Shown: positions 7,135 to 14,269, counted from the stretch's first letter. The stretch: 22,314 bases of DNA from Candidatus Njordarchaeota archaeon (GCA_029856625.1 JAHKLG010000010.1:1-22314); one strand, 5' to 3'. Notes: a model not told the origin generated them from the sequence alone. Numbers and translations: made by a program.

Positions 7135-7578
7135 GTGAGGAAATTGAGTCTGTTAAAGAAGATAATCAAACGAAGAGAGCCTATTCGAGGAAATCTTAAA
7201 GTAGTTTCTCGGGAAAATCCCAGTTTCTCCCATAATGGAAATGTCTCATCAGCCCCCCGGAGAATGATGTATGCTATTAGATTAGCTTCATCTAATGATG
7301 TGTACAAGATTATTCAACTCCTCAAAAAGGAGACCATCGTTATAGTTGGTCTGAAGAAGATAATGTTAGAAGATAGTGAGTACGCCAAGGAATTACTAAG
7401 TAAGCTCATAGAGTTTATAAAGGAAATAAATGGGGACTGCCTGCTATTAGGGCAACACTACCTAATACTCACACCCGAGAATACCTCAATAATAAAACTT
7501 CCAGACTCTAATATCGAAGAAACCAAAAATGCTGATACCGAATTCCGTCCAGAGAAGAATTACTCTCCAGAAACATAA
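7135..7578 (+). CDS. sepF: SepF-like cell-division protein (DUF552)
   Basis: SepF links FtsZ filaments to the membrane in archaea and many bacteria. The 147-aa protein begins with a basic amphipathic stretch (MRKLSLLKKIIKRR) that suits membrane anchoring, then a variable linker. The SepF core spans about residues 46-120: DVYKIIQLLKKETIVIVGLKKI, a helix (EYAKELLSKLIEFIKE), NGDCLLLGQ with the conserved Gly, and a final strand LILTPENTSI. The acidic tail may be disordered. The GTG start is the first in frame and gives the expected anchor; an ATG at 7264 would remove it. No good Shine-Dalgarno is seen. The 3' end overlaps the convergent PIN gene by 19 nt. No ftsZ is in the window. The protein could instead belong to a divergent DUF552 group with another role. 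Confidence 0.75.
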   Translation: MRKLSLLKKIIKRREPIRGNLKVVSRENPSFSHNGNVSSAPRRMMYAIRLASSNDVYKIIQLLKKETIVIVGLKKIMLEDSEYAKELLSKLIEFIKEINGDCLLLGQHYLILTPENTSIIKLPDSNIEETKNADTEFRPEKNYSPET

Positions 7579-8057
7579 ATCCATTTCTTTCCTCGCAAAT
7601 AATACACGGGAACACCCAGATCTCTTAACTTATGCATTAATTCTAAGTCTGTGGTTGCTACGGCTGCATTAAGTTTCTTGGCCATTCTTGCTAATATCTC
7701 ATCATGCACCTCCCAGCCCTTAAGTTTCTCCTTAAGCTTCATAACCTCTTCTTCAATCTTCTTATCCACTTCTATAATTGGGAATTTTGCTCTCCTAATT
7801 AGCTCAAGCGCGAAGTCGGCCGCTAGTCTCTTTTTGCCCTTTGCATTATTTCTTAGAAATTCTAGCTCTCTAATAGTACTTTCTAAAACCGCCAATACTC
7901 TTCCCTCAGATAACCTGAAAAGAACATCCTCTATGTTTAATATCTTCCTTCTTCTACCGCTTACAGGTAACATTAGAAAAGAGGAGTCTATTAATAGTAA
8001 GCGCTTATTTGTCAAATCTTTCTTATTTTTCTTCCTTTCATGATCACTCATTGTCAT
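7560..8057 (-). CDS. PIN-domain endoribonuclease-like protein (FCF1/UTP23-like archaeal family)
   Basis: PIN domains are metal-dependent RNases. In this 165-aa protein the four acidic positions are present: D24 (LLIDSSFL), E64 (IRELEFL), D119 (VHDEIL) and D137 (TTDLEL). A Lys/Arg-rich N-terminal tail precedes the domain. The pattern, with VATTDLELMHKLRDLGVPVYYLRGKKWI at the end, is that of stand-alone archaeal PIN proteins related to eukaryotic Fcf1/Utp23 rRNA-processing factors, not of VapC toxins. Its ATG overlaps the stop of the thiL gene (ATGA at 8054-8057), making it the last gene of the AK6-thiL-PIN operon. AK6/Fap7 is itself a ribosome-maturation factor, so a role in rRNA processing is plausible but inferred. 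No antitoxin gene is next to it. Confidence 0.85.
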   Translation of the reverse strand: MTMSDHERKKNKKDLTNKRLLLIDSSFLMLPVSGRRRKILNIEDVLFRLSEGRVLAVLESTIRELEFLRNNAKGKKRLAADFALELIRRAKFPIIEVDKKIEEEVMKLKEKLKGWEVHDEILARMAKKLNAAVATTDLELMHKLRDLGVPVYYLRGKKWIYVSGE

Positions 8058-9028
8058 CCCCTAAAATGCTCCCAACCCCTTACTTCTATTCTCTCATGCC
8101 TATAATAAACTCCTTCTCCCTCAATAACTTTTCCTATGAGTATGGGTTCCTTTAAACCATTTTGTTTAAAAGCTTCTATAATAGTCTCTGGTGGCACATG
8201 ACCAGGAGTTGTGAAAACGATTTCAAATTCCTCTCCAGCATAAAGTGCTAGGTCACTAGGCTCTAAATTATTTATCTTTGCATAATCTACGGCAATTTCG
8301 GCTATAGGAATTTCATCCAGAATTATGCGAACTTTGCTCATCCTAGCAATTGTATCAAGAGTTATAGCTAATCCATCACTACTATCCATGGCTGAAGTCG
8401 CGATATTCTTTATAATCTCAGCTTCCTTAATCCTTAACTTGGGCTTTTTAAAACGTGATAAAGCTTCTTCTATGCCCTTAACCCTCTCCCCACCCCTTAG
8501 CAAATAGTGTAACGCAACACCAGTATATCCGAATTCATCTGTTACCCATACGAGATCTCCTGGCCTAGCACCTCTTCTTAGTATAACCTTATTAGTTAGC
8601 CCACAACAAGCTCCAGTAATCACCACATCATTACTCGCTCCTAGATCACCGCCGATGTATTTTATCCCATACCTCTCACAGGCTTCTCTAATACCTTCCA
8701 ATAAAGCCTTAAGTTGCGTAACTGAGGTATCAGGTGGCAGGGAGATAGAGGCCAAAAAAATCTTCGGTTTAGCTCCCTTTGCAACCACGTCACTAGCAGC
8801 CATGATCACCGTCTTATATCCAATATCATTAAAAGATAAGCTTGGAGGAGCATCGGTAGATCCTACGAACGTATCTATGTTAATGACAAGGTACTTATCA
8901 TTAATTCGAATCATGACCGCATCTTCGTCAATATTAATTTCATCCGCCATTAGTCTTGGGAAGATAAGCTCTTGGAGAATATATCTTTCCCCAAGATCTC
9001 TCAGTTTTTTATCCTTTATTTCTGCCAT
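8054..9028 (-). CDS. thiL: Thiamine-monophosphate kinase
   Basis: ThiL phosphorylates thiamine monophosphate to the cofactor thiamine diphosphate using ATP. The 324-aa protein has the PurM-like fold marks: EDAVMI at about residues 35-40, NIDTFVGSTDAPP at 50-62, the IGYKTVIMAASDVVAKGAKP block at 69-88, SLPP at 96-99, and YIGGDLGAS, then the C-terminal SSDGLAITL with its Asp and EEFEIVFT. The length is normal. An excellent Shine-Dalgarno, AAGGAGGT, sits upstream of the ATG inside the end of the AK6 gene, which it overlaps by 20 nt. It is the middle gene of a three-gene operon and overlaps the PIN gene by 4 nt. Nothing else for thiamine synthesis is in the window, so the grouping with AK6 and PIN reflects conserved neighbourhood rather than one pathway. 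Confidence 0.93.
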   Translation of the reverse strand: MAEIKDKKLRDLGERYILQELIFPRLMADEINIDEDAVMIRINDKYLVINIDTFVGSTDAPPSLSFNDIGYKTVIMAASDVVAKGAKPKIFLASISLPPDTSVTQLKALLEGIREACERYGIKYIGGDLGASNDVVITGACCGLTNKVILRRGARPGDLVWVTDEFGYTGVALHYLLRGGERVKGIEEALSRFKKPKLRIKEAEIIKNIATSAMDSSDGLAITLDTIARMSKVRIILDEIPIAEIAVDYAKINNLEPSDLALYAGEEFEIVFTTPGHVPPETIIEAFKQNGLKEPILIGKVIEGEGVYYRHERIEVRGWEHFRG

Positions 9029-9542
9029 TACATCTTACCTCCTTAGGAATCATTATTCTCCTCTTCTTAAATTCCCTTAGAATCCTCTCCACTGCTTCTT
9101 TAGTCGATATGTTGGTTGTGTCTATCACCACTACTTTTTCCTCATAATTATCCAATGCCTCACCTAGTATAATGCTCATTCTCTCCGCCTCAAGATTTTC
9201 CTCAATCTTTTTTGGAGGATAGCCCTTCCTTTCCAACCTCTTTTTTAACTCTCTAGGCTCACATATGAGAACAAAGCAAACATCAACTTTTTCTTTAGGT
9301 ACTATTTCTGCTCCAACGCCTTCCACAATTACTGGCGCATCGCTTTTTGATTCAATCTCAATTAATCTCTTGACTACTCTATCGGGATCTAAAACATAGG
9401 CTCCCCTCTCCTCGTCATACCCTATATATAATTTTTCTTTAATCACTGAATCGCCTAAGTGAATAATCTTAAATCCGTATTTTTCGAGTTCTTTTGCTAT
9501 AGTGGTTTTTCCAGTCCCAGGGGATCCGCATATTAATATCAA
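9009..9542 (-). CDS. AK6/Fap7-type adenylate kinase-like NTPase
   Basis: This family combines adenylate kinase and ATPase activity and, in eukaryotes and archaea, acts in the last steps of small-subunit maturation with uS11. The Walker A motif is GSPGTGKTT at residues 6-14, followed by YGFKIIHLGDSV and an NMP-binding region, VIVEGVGAEIVP, then CEPRELKKRLERKGY as a lid-like segment and the characteristic NLEAERMSIILGEAL. The start is TTG at 9542 with GAGGAG six nt upstream; no ATG would keep the P-loop. It leads the minus-strand operon AK6-thiL-PIN, overlapping thiL by 20 nt. The divergent HerA-like gene begins only about 13 nt away, so the two genes' promoters must lie in each other's coding DNA. 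Length (177 aa) is typical. Confidence 0.9.
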   Translation of the reverse strand: MILICGSPGTGKTTIAKELEKYGFKIIHLGDSVIKEKLYIGYDEERGAYVLDPDRVVKRLIEIESKSDAPVIVEGVGAEIVPKEKVDVCFVLICEPRELKKRLERKGYPPKKIEENLEAERMSIILGEALDNYEEKVVVIDTTNISTKEAVERILREFKKRRIMIPKEVRCNGRNKG

Positions 9543-9555
9543 TAATCTCTCCTCG

Positions 9556-11538
9556 GTGAAATTGTTGCTAGAAAATCTCGTTCGGATAGGGATCGTAACA
9601 GGAAAAGTTACTACGTCGGAATTTTCATTTAAAATCGACGATATTGAAAAAACTATAAAAGGACAATACGTTATCGCGATAGATAAGAGAGATAAAAGGG
9701 TTATCTTGGCTCAAATTGTTGATATCATTAGAACTGGCCAAATATCAACTGCATTCTGTGATGTTTTGGGAGAAATAAAAGATTCTAAGTTATTCTCTTG
9801 CAAAAGACCTATTGCGTCTGGTTCGATCGTATATTTGCCTCCATCTAAGCTATTGAGTAGTGTTATAACTCGTACTCGACCAGAGAAGGGTTTATTGGTT
9901 GGTAAAATATTAACTCACCCAGAGCTCGTTCCAATTTATTACAACTTTAAGGATTTAGCCAGACATTTCTTGATCACCGCGACTACTGGTGGTGGTAAAT
10001 CATATACTATTGCTGTCATTATTGAAGAACTAGTAAAGTTAATCGAAAGCGGATTAGAAAAATTAGCGGTTGTTGTATTTGACTTACATAATGAGTACGG
10101 AGGTTTAGCGTTTCAAAATATTGATGAAGCCCAAGTAAAAATTCTTTCAGAATACGGATTATCCCCAAGAACCCTCGAAGAAAGATTACTCATTTTTGAC
10201 TGGGATTATAATCCTCCACACTTAAGTCCTCTTTTTACACCTGATCGATTATTATTCATATACGGGGTTAAAGAGCAGAGATTTGCTTTAATATTAAAAG
10301 AACTTATGGGAGAGAGAGAAAAGATAAAATTAGAAGAATTGCTAAATGAAGTTGAGGCAAGTGATTTACACCCATCAACGAAACAAGCCTTAATAACGCG
10401 TATTAGAGCATTAATGGAGAGTGGTTTATTCTCTCAGAGATATATAACACCTAGGAAATTTCTGATACCTGGCTATGTAACTATTTTTCGATTAGCGAAT
10501 ACTCCTCTAGGAGACTATGGTATAAGATTCTTTGTAGCTGATGTTTTGAAGAATATTTTCGAAGAAGCAAAGGGCAAAGGATTAAACTTTAAAGTAGTGA
10601 TAATTCTTGATGAAGCTCATTTCTTTGCTCCAAGGAAAGGAAGACAAGACCCAGTTAGGGAGATAATCGCAAGAATTGCTAGGGAAGGACGTAAGTACGG
10701 GGTGTGGCTTATTTTAGCTACTCAAAGCCCTCGAGATCTTAGTAAAGAGGTAATCATGAATTGTAATTCATTACTGGCACTAAAGCTTCAGAGGGAAGAT
10801 GCCGTAGAATTATCAAGAATTTTCGGCATACACTCTAACCTAATTGATGTTTTTACAACACTCGCTCCTGGTAATGGTTACTTGAAAGCTCCATCTTTTT
10901 CATTCCCAGTCTTCATCCGTGTACGGCCCAAAATGACGATGGATCCTAAGGGTTCTCCTGAACTACTACAGAGAATCGAGAAAAAAATGATTGAATTAGC
11001 TGAAAAGACGAAGCACATAGTTGAAGAGAAAATTGCTAAAAAGCGTAGAAAAGTAACTCTGCCTAAACAACCCCCAGTAGAACAAAAAGCAGTTATAGCT
11101 GAGAAGGAATTAGAGAAGAAGATAGCGCCGCCCCCTCCTCCGGAAAAAACTTTACCAGCTCCACCGCCACCTCCCGCTGTTCCTAAGAAGAAAGAAGCTC
11201 CAAAGCTAGAGAAGAAGATTGAGATTAAAAAAGCGCCACGGATAGCTTATGAGAAGGAAGTATTACAATCAATAATAGAAGAAATCTATGAGCTTGGTCC
11301 CGCTAGTATGCAATTACTACGCGAAATTTTAGAATTAAAAGCCATGCCTCTCTCGCTTGCTCTAGCAAAGTATGATGCGTCAGTTATTGATTCACTTAGG
11401 TTCATAGGTATAATCAGGGAGAGGGGAAACACTATTGTGCTATCATTAAAACAGTTCCTCGAAATTAGGTTAGGAAGAAAATTATCCGAACATGAAGTAA
11501 GGGAATACGAAAAATACTTGATGGAGTATATCTCTTAA
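9556..11538 (+). CDS. HerA-family ATPase with proline-rich linker and C-terminal domain
   Basis: HerA-type hexameric ATPases translocate on DNA, usually in end resection with NurA, Mre11 and Rad50. An N-terminal barrel (IGIVTGKVTTSEFSF and following, about 110 residues) precedes the RecA-like core. Walker A is TTGGGKSYT (about residues 142-150 from the 9556 start), a following strand ends VVVFDLHNEYG, Walker B is VIILDEAHFFAP, and LATQSPRDLSKEVI is the sensor region. After the core come a coiled Lys/Glu stretch, a linker with PPPPPEKTLPAPPPPP around 11125-11180, and a final helical domain of about 100 residues. At about 660 aa it is longer than classic HerA (about 500), and no nurA, mre11 or rad50 adjoins. 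GTG 9556 is the likely start; TTG at 9562 or 9565 are alternatives. A TATTAATATC at 9531-9540 could serve a leaderless transcript. Confidence 0.85.
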   Translation: MKLLLENLVRIGIVTGKVTTSEFSFKIDDIEKTIKGQYVIAIDKRDKRVILAQIVDIIRTGQISTAFCDVLGEIKDSKLFSCKRPIASGSIVYLPPSKLLSSVITRTRPEKGLLVGKILTHPELVPIYYNFKDLARHFLITATTGGGKSYTIAVIIEELVKLIESGLEKLAVVVFDLHNEYGGLAFQNIDEAQVKILSEYGLSPRTLEERLLIFDWDYNPPHLSPLFTPDRLLFIYGVKEQRFALILKELMGEREKIKLEELLNEVEASDLHPSTKQALITRIRALMESGLFSQRYITPRKFLIPGYVTIFRLANTPLGDYGIRFFVADVLKNIFEEAKGKGLNFKVVIILDEAHFFAPRKGRQDPVREIIARIAREGRKYGVWLILATQSPRDLSKEVIMNCNSLLALKLQREDAVELSRIFGIHSNLIDVFTTLAPGNGYLKAPSFSFPVFIRVRPKMTMDPKGSPELLQRIEKKMIELAEKTKHIVEEKIAKKRRKVTLPKQPPVEQKAVIAEKELEKKIAPPPPPEKTLPAPPPPPAVPKKKEAPKLEKKIEIKKAPRIAYEKEVLQSIIEEIYELGPASMQLLREILELKAMPLSLALAKYDASVIDSLRFIGIIRERGNTIVLSLKQFLEIRLGRKLSEHEVREYEKYLMEYIS

Positions 11539-11539
11539 G

Positions 11540-12205
11540 TCATCTCAATTTCTCGAGAATCTCACTTGCCTTTTCAAACTCCCCCATAGCTATATAAACG
11601 GCGCTAAGCAGCCCACTAAGCTGTCTTTTTTCGCCATATTTTCTGATCGTCTTTTTAATCATCTCTAATGACTTTAAAGATTGACCAGCTAAATAATAGG
11701 CTAGAGCTAAATTATAAGATATATCTAGAGAGCTAAGCCCCATATTAACTAATCTCTCTAATGCTTTAATTGCAAAATCAAGCAAGCCGCATTCGAATGA
11801 TGCGTCTATAAACTCGGCGACTTTCTCAAAATCTGAGGATTCCTTAATAATGCTCTCTAAGGAACTAGAAAACAACTTCAGAGAAAATTCTATGCAGCCC
11901 GTTTGATATAACACTTTAGCTAATCGAAGTTTTAAGAAGATATTCCCTTTTAAAAGGGAGTCTATGACTGAAACATTCTCCTCAATAATTCTGCAAACTC
12001 TTTTTGTAATCAAACGAATCTCGCTTAACTTAAGTAAGTTTCGATAATCGTTTAGGATATTAGCGAGACTCTCTAAAACATCTGCAATACGTTCTAAGAT
12101 TATTAAAGCGCGTCTCACATTCGTGGATGATTCTCTAGCCAAATTCTTAGAGATATAATTAAGTTTTCTAAGAAATGCATCGAGTACTCTCGATCTATTG
12201 CTCAT
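11540..12205 (-). CDS. TPR-like helical-repeat protein
   Basis: This 221-aa protein is predicted entirely helical. The C-terminal half shows tetratricopeptide-like pairs, for example ISYNLALAYYLAGQSLKSLEMIKKTIRKYG and LSGLLSAVYIAMGEFEKASEILEKL, with the small-large-A-x-G spacing of TPRs. The N-terminal half (residues 1-90) is helical, Leu/Ile-rich and may form a coiled bundle. Such repeats mediate protein-protein contacts, so the specific role is unknown. No signal peptide or membrane segment is seen. An AAGG lies upstream of the ATG at a usable distance. Its stop is only 1 nt from the end of the convergent HerA-like gene, and the tRNA-Ser gene is 65 nt upstream on the same strand. Partnership with the HerA-like protein is possible but unsupported. 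Confidence 0.75.
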   Translation of the reverse strand: MSNRSRVLDAFLRKLNYISKNLARESSTNVRRALIILERIADVLESLANILNDYRNLLKLSEIRLITKRVCRIIEENVSVIDSLLKGNIFLKLRLAKVLYQTGCIEFSLKLFSSSLESIIKESSDFEKVAEFIDASFECGLLDFAIKALERLVNMGLSSLDISYNLALAYYLAGQSLKSLEMIKKTIRKYGEKRQLSGLLSAVYIAMGEFEKASEILEKLR

Positions 12206-12270
12206 CAGAACAGCCTTCTTCTATAATCTTTCAATAATCATAAGCTAGGAAACAAAATAAAGAGTAAAAG

Positions 12271-12356
12271 TGGTGCCGGGGGCGGGACTCGAACCCGCGA
12301 GGCGTAATCGCCACCAGGTCTCGAGCCTGGCGCCGTGCCAGCTCGGCAACCCCGGC
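12271..12356 (-). tRNA. tRNA-Ser (anticodon CGA), CCA encoded
   Basis: This is a complete type II tRNA without intron. The acceptor GCCGGGG pairs perfectly with CCCCGGC. The D stem is GCC/GGC. The anticodon stem CCAGG/CCTGG encloses loop CTCGAGA, giving anticodon CGA, which reads UCG. The long variable arm pairs GGCG with CGCC. The T arm is GCGGG-TTCGAGT-CCCGC. CCA is in the DNA. The discriminator base 73 is A, whereas archaeal tRNA-Ser normally carries G73 and A73 is typical of tRNA-Leu. T-rich DNA follows the 3' end and suits termination. The gene lies between the Tan1-like gene and the TPR-like gene, all on the minus strand. Confidence 0.95.
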
Positions 12357-12380
12357 ATTATTTTCCCTGAGACTTCCTCA

Positions 12381-12389
12381 TATATTTAA
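12381..12389 (-). promoter_or_regulatory. TATA box of the tRNA-Ser gene
   Basis: TTAAATATA on the minus strand is centred about 29 nt upstream of the mature tRNA 5' end. This is the standard archaeal box A position, with initiation at or just before the tRNA's first base. Confidence 0.65.
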
Positions 12390-12431
12390 CATGCTTTTAT
12401 GATTGCTTTTTTAGAATTTCTCTTGCCTTTA

Positions 12432-13025
12432 TTAGCAGTCTGCTTGAATCTTTATCTCCTTCTTCCTTATTATACAGTTAGTTGGTACAATTGCTGTTGC
12501 GTATGTATTCCGAATAACTTCCACATTAACTATCCAATCAGGATTTTCTAAATCAACCTTACCCTTACTAATTCCCTTCGCTAACTCTTCGATGATTTTT
12601 CTTCTCTTTACGTTTGCTTCATGCTTAGATACTCTTATGGCCCACTTGTCTTCTTCTCCAAGTCGCCTATTAGCTGTTTCCCAGACAAATTCTTTCACTT
12701 CCTCGAACTTAGTTGAGACTTTCTCCACTGGAATTATTCTCTGAGCAAACTCCATAATCCATGGTTTCTTCAGTAAGTAATCTCTGATTCTGCTCATTAT
12801 ATCAATTAACGATAATAACGGAGTTTCGAAAACAAAAGCGATTAAACCTCTTAACCACCACTTATCCCTTCTAATGAATACTACCTCAGCATCGTAAGCA
12901 ATGTTAGTATTACGTAGAATATGCCATATCTCACTTGCCGCATCAAGCTCGAAATATCTATTTGCTGTAACTAATAACCTTGTATTAACTGGAATAACTG
13001 GTTCATCAGCAGCTTTTGATCTCAT
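12432..13025 (-). CDS. Tan1-like THUMP-domain RNA-binding protein
   Basis: In yeast, Tan1 presents tRNA-Ser and tRNA-Leu to the Kre33 acetyltransferase for N4-acetylation of C12. This protein shows the family plan: an N-terminal LLVTANRYFELDAASEIWHIL, a middle segment with AYDAEVVFIRRDKWW, and a THUMP domain holding RIIPVEKVSTKFEEVKEFV, KWAIRVSKHEANVKRRKIIEE and VDLENPDWIVNVEVI. The ATG at 13025 is preferred because GGGGGAG lies just upstream of it; the longer frame from 13067 would add 14 residues without such a site. The protein is then 197 aa. The tRNA-Ser gene lies 75 nt downstream on the same strand, and position 12 of that tRNA is a C. The acetyltransferase itself is not in the window. 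THUMP assignment is firm; the Tan1 role is inferred. Confidence 0.75.
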   Translation of the reverse strand: MRSKAADEPVIPVNTRLLVTANRYFELDAASEIWHILRNTNIAYDAEVVFIRRDKWWLRGLIAFVFETPLLSLIDIMSRIRDYLLKKPWIMEFAQRIIPVEKVSTKFEEVKEFVWETANRRLGEEDKWAIRVSKHEANVKRRKIIEELAKGISKGKVDLENPDWIVNVEVIRNTYATAIVPTNCIIRKKEIKIQADC

Positions 13026-13224
13026 CTTCTCCCCCAACAATGAATTTGATGTAATAAAAGATAACAACCAATCTAGAATGGGGAAAATAGGAAAACTATA
13101 AGATTAGAATGAAACGATTTTAGGCATTTTTGTTTTTCAGAGTTAATTAAAAGAATTATTCTTAGTACGAGTAAATCATCCAGCCTAAAAAGGTATCTTA
13201 AGGCATCATATCAACTTACGAAAA

Positions 13225-13839
13225 TTATAATTCTCCTCGCGCTCTCTTCTTCTTTCTTGCTCTTCTCTTAATGGCTGCTCTTCTGCTAGGCCGGACTTTT
13301 TCCGCGCCTCTTCCCTTATTTCTTAGCCCTCTTGCCTTCTTTCCAGCACTTGTTAATCCCCTAAATACTCTTCCTCTATGTTGTTTTTCTGTTATCCAGG
13401 CGATGACTTTATCCTTTTTTATCACTGGATTATCACGTTCGACCAGAATCACTTCATAGTAAACATATTGCCCATCTTCTCCAACCCAATATGAGTTCAA
13501 TACCTCGCAGTTCCTATATTTCCTAGCAGCCCTCTCTTCCGCAATCCATTGAAGAGATTTTCGAACAGTATGTCCAGTCACACCTAGAGATTTTGTTTTT
13601 CTCCCACTTCTAGGTCTAGGTTTCCGTTGGCCACCTTTCCTTACACGTACTCTAACCAAAATAAAACCCTGTTTAGGTCTCCAGCCAAGTACGCGCGCTC
13701 TCCATAAATTCGTTGGTCTCTCGATACGAACTACAGCAGGCTGTCTTCGCCACTCCATTACTCTTTGCTTCATTAATAATTGAAAGATCTCGGATTTCTT
13801 CTCAGCCCAAAAGTCTCTGATGTATTTATATGCACCCAT
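13225..13839 (-). CDS. rpl15e: 50S ribosomal protein L15e
   Basis: L15e (eL15) is an archaeal/eukaryotic large-subunit protein buried in 23S rRNA. The 204-aa, strongly basic product begins MGAYKYIRDFWAEKKSEI and carries VMEWRRQPAVVRIERPTNLWRARVLGW, VRVRVRKGGQRKPRPRSGRK and a C-terminal RGLTSAGKKARGLRNKGRG segment followed by an Arg/Lys-rich tail, all typical of the family. Length matches archaeal members. A GAGGG at 13846-13850 precedes the ATG by 6 nt and a strong TATA box is at 13890-13904. It appears to be a single-gene transcript. The region 13026-13224, between it and the Tan1-like gene, holds a weak TATA-like CTTATAGTTTT for that gene and nothing else I can support. Confidence 0.98.
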   Translation of the reverse strand: MGAYKYIRDFWAEKKSEIFQLLMKQRVMEWRRQPAVVRIERPTNLWRARVLGWRPKQGFILVRVRVRKGGQRKPRPRSGRKTKSLGVTGHTVRKSLQWIAEERAARKYRNCEVLNSYWVGEDGQYVYYEVILVERDNPVIKKDKVIAWITEKQHRGRVFRGLTSAGKKARGLRNKGRGAEKVRPSRRAAIKRRARKKKRARGEL

Positions 13840-13889
13840 TTGTAACCCTCACGTATTCTTGATTAAATGGTTTTAATTTTGTGTGTGAC

Positions 13890-13904
13890 AAAAAATATAA
13901 AAAT
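13890..13904 (-). promoter_or_regulatory. TATA box of the L15e gene
   Basis: ATTTTTATATTTTTT on the minus strand is centred near 13896, predicting initiation around 13870 and a leader of about 30 nt carrying the GAGGG ribosome-binding site. It lies just downstream of the ribbon-helix-helix gene's stop, so that gene and the L15e gene have separate promoters. Confidence 0.55.
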
Positions 13905-13916
13905 GATGTGGATTCT

Positions 13917-14120
13917 TCACTCCTCTTGCGCCACTAACCTGTCATAGATCAACCTATCAATTTCACCCCTTCTTATATATTTCTCGAATCTCTGTAGATG
14001 CAACCGAATAGCATCTCTGAAAAATTCACTACGGCTTGAGAAGATACCTAATCTTACAAGATGATCAACACGCTCAAGAATTTGCTTCGGAATTTTAAAA
14101 CTAACTGTAATCATACTCAT
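13917..14120 (-). CDS. Ribbon-helix-helix (CopG-type) transcription regulator
   Basis: This 67-aa protein has the complete ribbon-helix-helix pattern: the N-terminal strand MITVSFKIPKQ with alternating residues, helix 1 ILERVDHLVRLG, the turn FSSRSEFFR, and helix 2 RDAIRLHLQRFEKYI. The fold binds DNA as a dimer through the paired N-terminal strands. GGTG about 7 nt upstream supports the ATG at 14120 (a second ATG is at 14114). The upstream DNA holds a TATA box and a 21-bp inverted repeat over the predicted start site, so it probably represses itself. No toxin-like gene is adjacent, so it is an orphan regulator rather than one half of a toxin-antitoxin pair. The divergent TrmG10 gene could be a second target. 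Confidence 0.85.
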   Translation of the reverse strand: MSMITVSFKIPKQILERVDHLVRLGIFSSRSEFFRDAIRLHLQRFEKYIRRGEIDRLIYDRLVAQEE

Positions 14121-14167
14121 TTAGACACCCTTAAATGAGGAAAACACATTGGTAAGACTGTTTTTAG

Positions 14168-14214
14168 GGAATACATGGGAAATACTATATTTCCCACACA
14201 TTTATTTTTATAAA
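14168..14214. promoter_or_regulatory. Operator candidate with 21-bp palindrome at the ribbon-helix-helix promoter
   Basis: TGGGAAATA (14176-14184), a CTA centre, and TATTTCCCA (14188-14196) form a perfect inverted repeat. An extra half-site, GGGAATAC (14168-14175), repeats the left arm with a 9-bp period. Read on the minus strand, the TATA box TTTATAAAAATAAA lies at about 14201-14214, so initiation is expected near 14181, inside the palindrome. Binding there would block transcription of the regulator gene. Tandem half-sites suit ribbon-helix-helix dimers. The match to this protein is inferred from position. Confidence 0.6.
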
Positions 14215-14232
14215 AGCCTTTCTCTTCAAAGA

Positions 14233-14241
14233 TTTTTATAG
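14233..14241 (+). promoter_or_regulatory. TATA box of the TrmG10 gene
   Basis: TTTTTATA is centred about 32 nt before the ATG at 14270, with no Shine-Dalgarno in between (the ATG follows GTTTTTTAA). This predicts a leaderless or nearly leaderless mRNA. It is about 40 bp from the palindrome at 14176-14196. Confidence 0.5.
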
Positions 14242-14269
14242 AAAACTTAAATCTTAGTCGGTTTTTTAA

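Noticed and set aside
7069..7209. 46-codon plus-strand frame before and into the SepF-like gene
   Set aside because: No ribosome-binding site and an odd composition; most of its second half is out of frame with a convincing SepF. Mentioned only as a possibility under the long-leader finding.
9556..12205. A defence island or HerA-based antiphage system
   Set aside because: The HerA-like gene is flanked by AK6/ThiL and a TPR-like protein, with no nuclease, SIR2 or other defence partner, and all neighbours are housekeeping genes.
13917..14120. Ribbon-helix-helix protein as an antitoxin, with the PIN protein at 7560-8057 as toxin
   Set aside because: The genes are about 6 kb apart, the PIN protein belongs to the FCF1/UTP23-like housekeeping group, and no toxin adjoins the regulator.
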